From Balanoglossus misakiensis (taxonomy: Eukaryota; Hemichordata): a DNA stretch of 64,000 nt. Below, piece after piece: positions 12,241-23,592 of this stretch. The notes beneath the pieces were generated by a model that had not been told where the DNA came from, searched no databases, and worked only from the letters and a program-made list of their open reading frames with translations. A program made the translations under genes and the position numbers. The stretch is from the NCBI GenBank assembly GCA_040954595.2, contig CM082576.2, forward strand, positions 19,964,001-20,028,000, read 5' to 3'. Each line of letters starts with the position of its first letter. Position 1 is the first letter of the stretch.

Positions 12241-13260
12241 TCTGTATTGTATGTTTCTGAAGAATCCCATTTAACCCAGACATCAACATACTTCAACCTT
12301 GTAAGAAGTAGAACATACATGATTTACTAGTAAATATTTGCTAGGTTATTACACACTTTGGATTACACAAAAATAGGTGTGTACACCGCTGTGACATTGC
12401 CAAGCAGATATGACCTACCAGGTAACCTAATACAATTTCACAGGAATCGGAGTATTTTCAGTGAAAACAACATTTCTTCAACAATGACAAAAACTGCCTC
12501 AACCACAAAAATTCAGATATCAACAAATCCAACAATATCTCACTTCAATCACCACAAGGAACATGCCTACCAAAATTGAAAGCAATCTGACATGCGGTTT
12601 CAAAGAATACAAATTGCAAAAATTGCCTCAAGACCACAAATATGCAAATTTCACCAAAATGATATACAACATTACTTGGGTTACCTCATGGAACAACAAA
12701 CCAAAATTTAAATGCAACCTGACCTGACATGGAGTTTCAGAGAAAATGATTTTTGACCAAAAATGACAAAATTATATTTCCCAAAAATTACAAATTTTGC
12801 CACAATTTAAACAATACTAACAAAGATTACCTATAGGAAATAGCATACTAAATTCTAGATACAATTCACGATATTAGCTGAAAGTATATCAGGCGTGACA
12901 TAAGCTACATGCATACAAATGTTCAAAGCAATCTGACCAGTTGTTGAGTTTCTGAGTTTTGATCAATTTCACATTGCTCCAGGTAATTAGCATATTTCAT
13001 TTGAACAGGCGTGCCTGCATCTAAAAACCCAATATCAAGACTTACCACACAGACTCTGTATTGTATGTTTCTGGAGTAATCAAATAAAACCTATCATGAA
13101 AATACTTCAACCTTCTTAATATGAACAAAATCCTATTTACAGGCTGGCCTGCATCTACACACCAAACATCAAGGGGATACGCGAAGGGGTTTTCAAGTTT
13201 TTGATGTGGACAGACATACATACATCCATACATACTACATACACACATACAGAGGCAACT
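12240..13260 (-). repeat. Decayed M-family relative, inverted partner of 26.7-27.76 kb
   Basis: On the minus strand this reads like the head of module M: CTTGAAAACCCCTTCGCGTATCCCC, GATGTTTGGTGTGTAGATGCAGGCC, then degenerate repeats with GGTCAGATTGCTTTGAA. A residual ACATACATACATCC microsatellite lies at 13215-13245. The partner in U2 has a longer (TATG)n run. Confidence 0.6.
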
Positions 13261-13312
13261 GACTGGTCAGAAGGCATGAGTAAAAATGCAGGAAATCAAT
13301 GTTGTGACACTG

Positions 13313-14341
13313 CAGGGCTCGAAATTAACGGTGGTCTTGCGTCCAAAGACCACCACATTTTCATTTTGGACCACCACATTTGAAAAATTGGTGGTCCATT
13401 TTGACCACCAATTATAATTCGTTCGTCTTCAGTGCTTAGATAGTTCGGTAAGAGGAATGATTTAGCGATAGTTCACTTCCGTATATTTCAGGACCGCAAT
13501 ATCCCTAACGCTCCTCCCAGCTGTCACTTATCTACCCGCATGACCATATACGTGAACAAAGACCCGTTTCATGTAGCCCATATACAAGTAAGCAATGGAA
13601 CTATATTTTCGGGGTAGCCTTGAAACTACTGTGACGTTTAGCAATACTATTGGGCATCACCATTGGAAACGCAGTGTATGCTCCAGGGTCTATGTACATT
13701 ATGCTAACGCAAGTCCGTCAATGGAATAACTGTAATGTCAATAGAGTTCTTTTGACATGCAGAGTCGCGGTTTATGGGGTCGCGTTTGATATTTTATGTT
13801 TTACGTGCAGTGCACGCAAAGAGCGAAATAAAATTGCGTGAAATTGTATTTGAATTACGTGCAACAAAATAGCAATAGACAAGCAGGCTTTCATGAACAT
13901 TGAATGAGTTCTCCCTTCAAGTCTAGACGGCCCAACACAAAAAAATCTTACAATGTAGCGAATAAAGTACATAAAGAAAGAGATCGTGTTGCAAGTGGTC
14001 CCCCCCCCAATACGCATTAGTACAGACAAGGTAGCGAATTCGTGTGTTATATCATTAAGGAAAATGACCCCAGAAGCCCTACTTGCTTTGTTATATCTAA
14101 TGGCTTCTGCGTGAATAAATTATAGCGCCCACACGTGCTAAGTTTGTGGCCTAGGTTACCGCACGTACATCACTGTGCGTCCTGCTACAGCATACAAGCG
14201 CGCGTACGCGTACATGTAGACTTTAAGTTACGACTTACATGTTTCATTGGTGTGACCACCAAATTTAGTTTTGGACCACCACATTTTTATTTGTGGTGGT
14301 CCACTTGGACCACCACATTAAAAATTTAATTTCGAGCCCTG
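13313..14341. mobile_element. hAT-like non-autonomous element (CAGGGCTCGAAATTA termini)
   Basis: Starts CAGGGCTCGAAATTAACG and ends with the complement (AATTTAATTTCGAGCCCTG). Subterminal GGACCACCACAT words occur in several copies at both ends, in both orientations. CACTG directly precedes the left end and follows the right end, a possible 5-base target duplication; hAT elements normally give 8. CAGGG-type termini are typical of hAT MITEs. The interior has no transposase. It is absent from the matching place in U2, so it inserted after the inverted duplication, or was lost there. Confidence 0.75.
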
Positions 14342-14359
14342 CACTGGTAGTAGGCCTTA

Positions 14360-15291
14360 ATGTATACAATATCAAGACAGTTTATTTAACATGAAGTTTG
14401 ATATGTTCATAATCATTCAGAGCTAAGCATATTTTGAAATTGTAAAATTAATATCAATCACATGAAAACTGACAGCATGCTTTCATTTGGAAATTTAGGT
14501 ATTGTAATTAACACTAACAGTCATGAAACTATTGAATCGTCAATAAAATCATACAGTAGAAATTAATGGGTTTTCTATTTATATGCGATGTGAAAATGCA
14601 ACTTGTGGTCCTTCGGCCAGTAAGAGGCATCAGATAATATTGTAAGACCCAGTTGCCAAATTGATTAGACCTACATGTATGCGCTATGTGAAGCGCAAGT
14701 TATGGCAACTGAATTCACAGGACACTGAAGAAAGTGGAATCACTCAAGGTACATATGTATACATGTAGGCTAACAATCACAACACAGAGAATAGTTCTCC
14801 ATATTCATTTTTAATACGATAAGATTCACTGAATTGGCGCATCTATGGGCAGGCAAGGTTAGTTCCAACTCAGTTTGCAAATCAGGCCCATGTATCTTGT
14901 TCCCTGAGACTGTCTGCTTCTAATAATAGCTGTAAGAACATAATCGTTGACCGAACGGTTGGTTCAATTTTGCAACATTTTATGATTTCAAGCTGTGCAA
15001 TATTTGCAACTCAGTTTCAACTTTGGTTGGAGGGATGATGATGAAGCAATTTCACTGACAAAATAACACTACTAACTGACGTCAATATTTGTTCAAAGTT
15101 AAATGCATTGCCATCAGAAAAATGTATACGAAAAGTTTCGTATGTGAATAATAACACTTTTTCGCATAACTGCAAACCCTGTCACAGTTGTGAAATTCTA
15201 AGAAAATTCATTCATTAGGTAGAATTCGTGCTTTATGAATTCTTAAACAAACTTAGTCATGAAACCTAAATGGTTACCTTACACATGTGGA
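14360..15291 (-). repeat. U1 right terminal inverted repeat
   Basis: Reverse complement of the U1 left end and of the U2 left end (25264-26190). Landmarks on the minus strand: GGTAACCATTTAGG at the tip, then AAGTTTGTTTAAGAATTC, CCCTCCAACCAAAGTTGAAAC, AAATGTTGCAAAATTGAACC and CCAGACAGTCTCAGGGAACAAG equivalents. Confidence 0.8.
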
Positions 15292-16210
15292 GGCTCGACT
15301 TCTGTGATATGATAGTCTTCAATTAATGTGTATGTGATTCCATACAAATCCATATGATTACCTGAACGTACAAAATAAATTAAAAATAAATACATAAATT
15401 AAAAATAAATAAGTATCTCATACATATGCATAAGTGCTTGTGAGAAATATATCATATATCTAAATAAACCTGTCATTTATTGACCTCATTTTCCCAGTAA
15501 ACCAAAGGACTAAATTACACTTTAATATTACAGCTTCATTTCAATGCAACAGGTACACTACATCATAAGGGAACAAATATGCCAGCTCAACATTTATATA
15601 AACAGTGTCAAAATATAAGTGGCTACAAAAGCTTGTGTCCCTTCAATCCATCCTCCCACTCAGGTCAAACGTGTTACATATTAAAATTGCAATGTACATA
15701 CAATACAATTAGTCTTTTGTAAATTCAGACTGAGAAAATATGACTGATAAACATTATCTGGCACATGTTGGTGAATGGCTGGCGTTGATGTTGTGGGTTG
15801 AAATCCGAACTATGATTATCGCGGGTACAAATCACATTTATTTTCTCAGAGACAACACGTTTGCAACTTCGGGACAGAAAGGTGAAAACGAACGTCATTA
15901 GTTCTTGGGAAAAAACTCTGAAATCAATTTCGGTGAGGTCAAATGTGTTCCAAAGGCAAACCGTTTCTGGTAAACAAATCAATGGCAAATAGTTACTTCG
16001 GCGACTTACCAATCAATCAACATGGCTGCCAAATCGTTCGATATCCCGGCTTCATCTCGCGATCATTCTATCTTCCGATATGGCGTTGCTTGGTTAAATT
16101 CGTCTCTTCTTTGCCGACATAGTCGGGCGACAGCGGTCCAGAAGCATATACAGCGACGCCATCTTGTTTACAATGTGAAGTATCAACTGCGCATGCTCAA
16201 TGGTTGTTGA
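15292..16210 (+). repeat. Flank B, inner left arm of the inverted duplication
   Basis: Reads as the reverse complement of 24556-25263: AT-rich 15360-15420 pairs with 25140-25190, and 15620-16210 pairs with 24556-24940. An ATG frame at 16022-16210 (62 codons) is not kept in the other copy, where a TAA follows the third codon, so it is not called as a gene. Confidence 0.85.
16020..16210. promoter_or_regulatory. Promoter-like inner edge of flank B (NRF1-like and YY1-like words)
   Basis: Contains ACTGCGCATGCTCA (close to the NRF1 core TGCGCATGC) and CGCCATCTTGTTTACA (complement AAGATGGCG, a YY1-type initiator word), with several CpGs. The same words occur at 24560-24620 in the reversed copy. This pairing is common in animal housekeeping promoters. 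No attached coding exon was found, so a captured promoter or 5' exon is an inference. Confidence 0.35.
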
Positions 16211-17349
16211 TTGGAAAGTGGGCAGAGCCTGCAAGATCCAGGGTTCGCTTGACCGGCCAAACACGGTTATTCTCCCTGGACCAAATCATTTAAGCGTCAG
16301 GCGTAATACATCACATAATTGACTGGAAAACTAAACAGTCTTCCACCTATATATCAACACAGTTTATTAAACCTGCACCCGCGCAAATATTTACAAGTAT
16401 ATGATTAAAATTGATCAAATCATTAATCGCACGGTTACAGCTGTCATAGTTTCTAATAATATTATTCACTGGTAGCGCTGACATACCATGTTGAAACTTG
16501 TCGCGGAAAACAAGATAATTGATCTTACGGTGTCATTTGTTTTTAAAAAGTGCTTAATAACTATTGATCCCATTGATATATTTTTCCATATTGATATATT
16601 TTTCGCAAATTTTGACTGCTTGGGCTACTAATAGCATGGTGATCACAATGGATTTACCACCTCCCAGCTGCGTTATAAAAGAATGCCTATTCTGTGGACA
16701 CTAGCCTCATCGAAGACCGAACGTGTTCATCGATGTTTCCATTCATGACGAACTCCAATGCAGGCGTCGCAGTCATTCTGGCTTTCACGCTGGGGCACCT
16801 CTGGTGACAGCAATTCCCAACAAGTTGCGGGTAAGTAATCACACAACCTATATGAGTGAAAGTTTCTTGTCATTTTCGCAACGTCAAGGTTGATATTCTC
16901 TTCTTGGATCGAAAATGTGTGACACAACAAATGAATCTGCGTGGCAGGGTCGGCTGTGTCTTTTGCTTCGAGGCATAGTCGTCAGACACACATCCCTAAG
17001 ACGCGAAGCCAGCTTATCCTTTGATCAAATGGCAGCGCTATTCTAAATATTTTACAGCATGCCGTAAAGGACAAACACGTGCCGCTGGAAGAGGCCAACA
17101 CTCAGCAGAGACGGCAATATGTTAACGGAGGTGAGCCCCAACAATAAATTAATATTGTTCCTTTTATTTAGAAAACGCCGCATAATTAGCCAACCAATCA
17201 TGGTTATGAGAAACCTCCAAAATACAATGTATCGATATTTACTGCATCTGTTCATACTTCGCCCGCGCTTTAAAAACCCTATAGCTGCTAAAATTGGCAT
17301 ATTTTTTTCCAGAGTAAAATACTTCATATGTATATTCCCTATTCCCTAA
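16211..17349. other. Spacer sequence without recognised features
   Basis: No gene, RNA or repeat partner recognised. A doublet CATTGATATATTTTTC lies near 16572-16600. The short frames present have no domain. Confidence 0.4.
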
Positions 17350-17658
17350 AATCTTCACCCGTGACCATTAAGCCATATTACTTGCATTTGCATTGGTTTG
17401 TCATCACTTGGCGTCGCATTTCACGATAGCTGCTTAGCTGCTATTGTTTGTATGAAGGCTTATTAAATCGGTGAGGCACCGTTTTAATACATAGCATGTT
17501 CCAATTGCAACATGCAGTCACAATCGGGCATCGATAAGATGTTTATGTATACCTATCAGTAAGCTTATTTTGATGAACCAATTTAAGTTGGAAAATAAAA
17601 TCATGAAAATAATGCAAAAAGTGGCAGCTTTGGAGGCTTTAAACTACAGTTCTCCCAG

Positions 17659-17823
17659 ATTGTCTTGACTAAATGACATACATGTGGTCAAAAGTTCTGA
17701 CTGCAGAAGAGGTTGCAGCTGTGGCGGGGGACTGTTCAATTGGAGGAAATATATTTACATGGAATAAAGACAATATTGAAATGGCAGCAGAAATAGTTCC
17801 TACTGAAAAGAATGCTATCTGCA
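17659..17823 (+). pseudogene. Pentraxin-like domain exon fragment
   Basis: From an ATG at 17673 the frame reads MWSKVLTAEEVAAVAGDC, then GNIFTWNKDNIEMAAEIVP. This resembles the C-terminal strand region of pentraxin/LamG domains, where a W-x-x-V-L-(S/T)-x-x-E-(I/V) segment is followed by a Cys and G-N-(V/I)-x-x-W. A splice donor A|GTGAGT at 17824 fits an exon end, and an acceptor-like CTCCCAG ends at 17658. However, all three frames from that acceptor meet a stop before or at 17673, so as it stands the exon is broken or wrongly bounded. Family assignment is by eye; most likely a decayed fragment of a secreted pentraxin-domain gene carried into this repeat-rich spacer. Confidence 0.4.
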
Positions 17824-17929
17824 GTGAGTATCACGACTTTAAAATGAAAGATTTTGCAAATTTAAAAAAAATATTGAGTGTTTTGACATGCGTCAGTGGT
17901 CAGTAACACACAAGCTGCATGATAAGAGG

Positions 17930-18340
17930 GTCACGAGAAATTGTAAGCCGCAATGTATAATGGATTAACTCCATGACCTATGCGACCTACGAACTGTGAC
18001 GTACAGAATTTATTTCTACGTGTAATGCGGTCAGCGGCAGTGAGCCACAGACCGCATTGCGAGAGCAGTGAGAATTCACCACAATGCAAACTTTCTGAAC
18101 GTAGGTTGATCTTCGAATGAAATATTACCTTGTCACCAGTTTTCCACATGGCTACACTGTAAAATTGGGTGACGTGTTCGTTCACAAGTGGAATAATTGT
18201 GAGTAGTAATAAAGCACACGAAGTTAAGCAACGAGCACTTTTTGAAATGCGCGCAGATGATCCCAGTTTAGCAAATTCAGGCCATTGCGTGCATGCAAAA
18301 AAAATAATACTGTACCGGGGGTGAGCCTACTTTCTTTCCA
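17930..18340. other. Spacer sequence, no gene recognised
   Basis: A small local inverted pair (TGCGGTCAGCGGCAGTGAG / CCACAGACCGCA, 18025-18056) is the only structure noted. Confidence 0.4.
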
Positions 18341-18362
18341 TACAGATACACGTATATGTTGG

Positions 18363-19165
18363 TTAAGATGGGTCCCTAGGATCTTTTTGCTCGTTGCTAT
18401 GGGCCTTTATAGGACACTACACTCAATTTTGATCGAAACCGTTATGAACGTCCGACAAGGGGCTTGTATCTAGTTAAAAATACACACGATTGTGTGCACA
18501 CCCCCTGTCCGAGTATGGTTACGGCAGCTACCGCCCGGCCATAGGCCGCCACGCTAATACGGCAAAGCAGCGGTCAGCAATAGCGTGCGCGTCCTGTAAC
18601 CACAGTAACTGGATCGAACGCTAAAAATCCAATGTTTTGTACACAGAGATTTTGTACCGTTCACGAAAATCCCTAAGGCTTTTTTCATAGGCCACGTACG
18701 CCAGCCAAATTTGACCTGCTTGTTGAGAACGCACTTCCGCATAGTGTGACGGATCGTTTTTTCGGTTTTCGTCGTGCTAAGAAGCGATACCGGTGGAAGA
18801 GTGCGTCCAAAAACACCCAAAATCGATGACTTTTTCAGGTGTGGTACGGGTATGCTGAAATCGTAGGATACAACGATAATATTTGAAAACAAAATCCGTC
18901 ACGATCTTCCCTGGTTCAAGCAACTAATGAATACGCATCAAGTTCGTTTTTGAGGTCACGGAATAAAAAGCCTTAGGCTTTTGAAATTTGACCTAGCTAA
19001 TTTGCATATCAATGGCGTCAGGGGGCGCGCGCTCACAATCGTGCAGATTTTCAACTAGTTACCAGCCCCTTGTTAGACTCTGAAAACGGCTTAGTCCAAA
19101 TCGGGGTGTAATGTCCTATAAAGGCCCATAGCAACGCGCAAAAAGATCCCAGGGACCCATCTTAA
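18363..19165. mobile_element. TTAA-flanked MITE with TIR GATGGGTCCC
   Basis: TTAA at 18363-18366 is followed by GATGGGTCCCTAGGATCTTT; the right end is the complement (AAAGATCCCAGGGACCCATC) followed by TTAA at 19162-19165. The TIRs run at least 150 bases, continuing through GGGCCTTTATAGGACA and into ACTAGTT and CACAATCGTG words. TTAA duplications are made by piggyBac and Kolobok superfamilies; the termini do not begin with CCC, so Kolobok or an unknown group is as likely. The interior has no transposase. About 800 bases in total. Confidence 0.85.
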
Positions 19166-19504
19166 GGTATGTGACAAACAGTTTTCATGTAACAGCCAGT
19201 GATGCTGACCATAAAACCAGCGCAGCTGATGCTTTCATCTACAATTTGCAACATGGACGTTTGTGTCTCTGCATGTGTCGTGCATGTTACTGCTGAACAA
19301 AAAAGATATGCGGGCACCACAGGCTGGCGAAAGCGGTGCTCACGTGCTCTGCAAGCTGATGTTGTCACTAAATTGGCAAAGTATTGTACACATGGAGGAG
19401 TTTCTTGAGCTGTCTGTTGTATAAATGTCGGTTGTGAGTACATTATTTTTTATTTTTTTTAAATAATTTTCAAAGCCCCTATGATTGAAGCATATTATTA
19501 CGAC

Positions 19505-19562
19505 TCATCCGTTCATCATTCATTCATTCATTCATTCATCCATTCAGTCAGTCAGTCAGTCA
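19505..19562. repeat. Compound (CATT)n-(CAGT)n microsatellite
   Basis: TCATTCATTCATTCATTCAT runs into CAGTCAGTCAGTCAGTCAC. A tetranucleotide switch by one transition. Confidence 0.95.
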
Positions 19563-19623
19563 CTGTACCAATTGAAGACGCCCTTGTATAGGAGAATTTA
19601 GCTATGTACTGACTGTCTTTTCA

Positions 19624-20912
19624 TTTTTAGGTCCCATTGGTATAGGCCTATATACCATGGGACCTTATGGGATGGGTTGCGTCTGTATGGATGTATGTAT
19701 GGATGTATGTATGTATGTATGTATGTATGTCTGTATGTCCGTCCACATCAAAAACTTGAAAACCGCTGCGCGTATCACCTTGATATTTGGTGTGCAGATG
19801 CAGGCAGGGCTGTAGATGGGAGTTTGTCCAAACGAAGTTGCCAGGCCCAAAAATATGCAAATTAGCCAGTAATATGTGAAATTTATCAAAACTCTGAAAG
19901 TCAACAACTACTGGTCAGATTGCTTTAAAAATTGGTATGCATGTACCTTATGTCAACCTCACATCGACCTGTAAGTGTTAAGTTAATATCATGGATGTTT
20001 TATTTTTTATAAATTTTTTAGTCTTTTTATTAAATTTATACCTTTACTTATACCTCTATGGTTAAGCTATGTCCACGTCTTATTGTGGAATTCTGGTCTG
20101 TGCAATAGTCCTGTACAGTGACTGTCTATTGGTCAGTGAGCACAATGGGGCCAAAATAAAAGGCAAATTTTTGGCTCACCTGTAACACCTGCTTAACACA
20201 TTAATTATGTGCATACCTAATTCCGGGCTAACTAATAGGGCTTACGCTAGAGGTTTCGTTCTTGTGGGACATGGACCAGTATAGGGTCAAAATTTCTTGC
20301 CCAAATTTTGGGTGACCTCAGGTGACCTTTGACCTACTTTCCTATATCTCGGCATCCAGAGCAGGTACAGACTTGGCGTTTGGACGGTTGGGACTAAAAT
20401 TGAAAAGCCAAAATATGGGTCACCTGTGACACCTGCATATCTCATTAATTATGTGCAAAGCTAATTCCAGGCTAACCAATAAGGCTATAGGTTTGGTTTT
20501 TATTGAACATTGACCATTATAAGGTCAAAATTTCTTGCCCAAATTTTGCATGACCTCAGGTGACCTTTGACCTACTTTATCATATCTTGGCATCCAGAGC
20601 ACGTACAGACTTCGCGTTTGGAGGGTTGGGACTAACATTGAAAAGCCAAAATTGGGGGTCACCTGTGACACCTGCATATCTCATTAATTATGTGCATACC
20701 TAATTCCAGGCTAACCAATAAGGCTATAGGTTTGGTTTTTGTTGAACATGGACCAGTATAAGGTCAAAATTTTATGCCCAAATTTTGCATGACCTCAGGT
20801 GACCTTTGACCTACTTTTCCATATCTTGGCATCCAGAGCAGATATGCTTATTGCTATGTTGCTATGTTTTATGTCCTCAAATGGGACCACAGTGTCCTTG
20901 ACGCTATTTTTA
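19624..20912 (+). mobile_element. Module M2, second copy of the dispersed M repeat
   Basis: Same order as M1 with one fewer 238-bp unit. The hairpin head is at 19629-19665 and (TATG)n at 19680-19735. The DR1 13-mer TGACCTTTGACCT occurs at 20323, 20561 and 20800 (spacings 238, 239). Flanking DNA is unrelated to that of M1 on both sides. The two copies are highly similar, implying recent spread or gene conversion. No coding capacity. Confidence 0.75.
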
Positions 20913-23310
20913 CTTCATCCTATAGAATCTACCGACCTGGTCGCTGTCAATAACAATTCAACTCCTTAAACATCCTGTGTGTGTGAAGTCTATGAACACT
21001 GGCCATGCATTTCAATTCAAGGACAAAATGAATGCGCAATATTTCGTTTTATCGAGAGTAATGTGCAGTGATTAAATTCGCTAGGGCTCTCTTAGCAGAT
21101 TTGGAGATAGTCATTTTGGTAGAAACTTTTCGAGATGGGAAATCTTTGGTCATCTAACCAAGTTATTTGTATTTTTGTTATATAAGACAGAGTCATTTCT
21201 ATATCATAGATGCAAAATTAATTTATAACATGAATTTGAATAAATATTTTTTTTAAATATCACCACATGAATTTGAATAAAATATTTTTTTTAAATATCA
21301 CCAGATTGAAATCTTTGGAAGTTTGCACTTAGAGGGATGGCATGGCAGTTTTCCACTGTTCATATTACAAAGAATTTGGCGTCACGTGTAGATTTCATGA
21401 GTGTTCGAGTTTTGCTCTTCCCAGCCTCGTACCCACAATCCTCTGATACTTACACTTACGTCAGTTCTATAGCCGCTGACCCACTAGATTCTCCTTATGA
21501 ATTGCCCAAATTATTTTTTGGTGTAGTTTTGATAGTTGGTGCACGGAAACTTTTGATCGATTCACGAAATTCAAAATATGTTACATCACAAACCTCATAA
21601 AATGGAGGCTAGAGTAGCCTGTTTGTTTTCAGGTAATTTTACAATTACCTCAATTACCTTTTTTCGAGGGAGGGGGTTAAGAAAACATACAGATTGAAAT
21701 AACAAGGAAGTGGTATATCAAACCGAAACCTTATCTCAATCGTGATTCTAGCGTGTTTCCATGTCATGTGACATCCACAAAAATGTGGTATTATCTTGAA
21801 AAGAGTCCCGATTTCCCAAACTGGTTTTGCAAATGTACTTCACTTTGGAGCAATGCATGAGTACATTCGTAGAAAGATATTGCTCCACTATTTACTGACA
21901 CTCCTCTTTTACTGCAAATATTACTGCATTCTGTCAGGGCAAGACAAAAGACACAGCAGAACTGCCAGTATTAAAACAGACAACTGGCAATTTCAATAAA
22001 ACATGTAATAACAAATATATGTAACATTGAATGAGGTGTCCATACAGCTTGGTCATTTAAAGACCTCCAGTCATTGTGACAATGCATAAATATTTATGTA
22101 CACCATGTTAAAAATTAGTTCAGGCATACCTTATACATGTATGTTTTTGACGGACCATATCCTCAGCACGCCCTTTTTTTTTTCAAAAAGACTATCATTA
22201 TTCTCTGCCAGGCAGAGAGTTGCCGCTTTCTTGTTAACAATAATATACTATTATAACATTGCATAGATTCCTGTTTGTTTCTGTCCATATCTCACAAACT
22301 GTGGTGTGTATACTGTTGAAATGACCTCAAGAAGAAAATGCCAAATGGAAAAATATTTGACATACTAACCTGTATGATAATGTTATACGGTACATTATAT
22401 TTAACGGTTCCAATCCAATGTTGAGAACTAAGAAAACAATTTGAGCAGAATTCATTTAAAATTAATTGCAGTTCCGTTTCACCGCATTTCATAGGATGCT
22501 GGCTAAAATTCATAGTATGGTGGATTACCTGTTATGCATTTCTTTCCCTATTTCGTCTGGCAGATTTGAGTTTGACAAGCTGTCATTTTCCTTTCAGCTC
22601 CGCAAAATTGATGGATTTACTTTGACAGCACACAGACTGTCCATTTGTCATCGGAGATACAAGCAGCATCAGGTGCTGAACAGCTTGCAGCAGTGTTGGA
22701 AAAGAGTACACCACACTAACTTGCAAGAGTGCTTTGGCCCTTCCTTCACACTGTCCGAAACTTGTTGTGTTACATCATTGCTTAATGAATAAGAAATACA
22801 CAGGTATTTAGCGTTCCATTCAATACCTACAATAGATAAAAGGGTGTCGGTCTGTATGCGACAATCTTCAATGTTCTTATGAGCACAAGGCTTTATTCAG
22901 GGAACGTTTTACAGTAAGAATTATATGATATAAACTGAATAAGTTTGTTGTCTGTCAACTCTTCTGTCTTTGTCTTACCGATACGGTTCTAACCGCGAAC
23001 ACTGAGGCTTCTCTGCTCGTAAACAGTATAAATCAATGGATGATAAAATGCGCCCTCTTTTGGTGAACTCTTCCTACCGCCCGACCTTCTACCTTACATT
23101 AAGGCATGTAGGGCGGTCAGGTAGATGGCAGTGTATTGCAAGCGTCTCTTGCATATTTTTTTCCGCCAGGAATGGCATACATTCGTTTTTGGCGACACCA
23201 CAACTGCTGGAACTTCTCGAAAAATTGAGAGCCGGATTTCATAAATGCTCATGTTTTCCGAAGGGCTGAAAGAAGATCCAGAGTGGAATATTTAAATTTG
23301 CCTGTGGCAG
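20913..23310. other. Spacer without convincing genes
   Basis: Frames at 21337-21600 and 22466-22792 are open but show no domain. The latter includes an acceptor-like TTTCCTTTCAG at 22587-22597, so a host exon cannot be excluded. At 21227-21304 a 38-39-base segment with CATGAATTTGAATAAA is tandemly doubled. A hairpin-like pair, CTACCGCCCGACC / GGGCGGTCAGGTAG, lies near 23072-23126. Confidence 0.4.
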
Positions 23311-23334
23311 ACATCATAGTGGCTGCCAGTTATT

Positions 23335-23500
23335 CTATTTCTTGTGCAAGAGATAGTATCTTGTTCCAGCGAGATGATTTCTCGTGTGCACGAGAAACAT
23401 GCTATCTCGTGCATATCTCGTGCGCACGAGAAAATTGCGAGCGCACTCGTGTTCACGAGAAAATATCACATGCACACGTCAGTCGTGCGCACGAGATAAA
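23335..23500. repeat. CTCGTGCGCACGAG palindrome cluster
   Basis: At least six matches to TCTCGTG(C/T)GCACGAGA or half-sites, in both directions, with varied spacing. Each full copy is a perfect dyad able to form a hairpin. Such palindrome arrays occur as dispersed repeats in several invertebrate genomes; the function is unknown. Confidence 0.75.
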
Positions 23501-23592
23501 AAAATGTGCCCTGTAGTCTTTCTTAGGACATGGTAGCGTGACGTCGCATTGTAATTAACGGACGATCTTGGAAATTCGGCTATTAATGGTGA

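Larger units (their letters stand above)
3241..15291 (+). mobile_element. U1: giant non-coding element with long terminal inverted repeats
   Basis: The left end begins AGGTAACCATTTAGC near 3241; the right end is its reverse complement (AAATGGTTACCT) near 15291. The left arm (3241-4790, broken by an inserted block at about 3430-4260) pairs with the right arm (about 14360-15291): for example 4293-4480 with 14880-15060. The interior carries no recognisable gene. It holds degenerate roughly 110-140-bp repeats (5600-7040 and 12380-13260), module M1, a hAT-like MITE and microsatellites. Interior 10.56-13.26 kb is the reverse complement of 26.85-29.56 kb in U2. I see no clear target-site duplication, so the mobility mechanism is unknown; a foldback-type or other long-TIR non-autonomous transposon is the inference. 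Confidence 0.6.

Noticed and set aside
3241-15291. U1 as a Maverick/Polinton
   Set aside because: Long TIRs and size would fit, but there is no DNA polymerase B, integrase, ATPase or capsid coding sequence, and the ends are not AG-rich Polinton type.
16022-16210. 62-residue ORF starting ATGGCTGCC
   Set aside because: The inverted copy near 24740 has a stop after three codons, so the frame is not conserved.
19648-19907. Minus-strand ORFs with repeated Tyr-Ile-His-Thr
   Set aside because: Direct translation of the (TATG)n microsatellite in module M2; the same artefact occurs at 8746-9099 and 26630-26873.
22466-22792. 108-residue ORF in the spacer
   Set aside because: No recognisable domain; the acceptor-like site inside it argues against a continuous coding exon. 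Left as unexplained.
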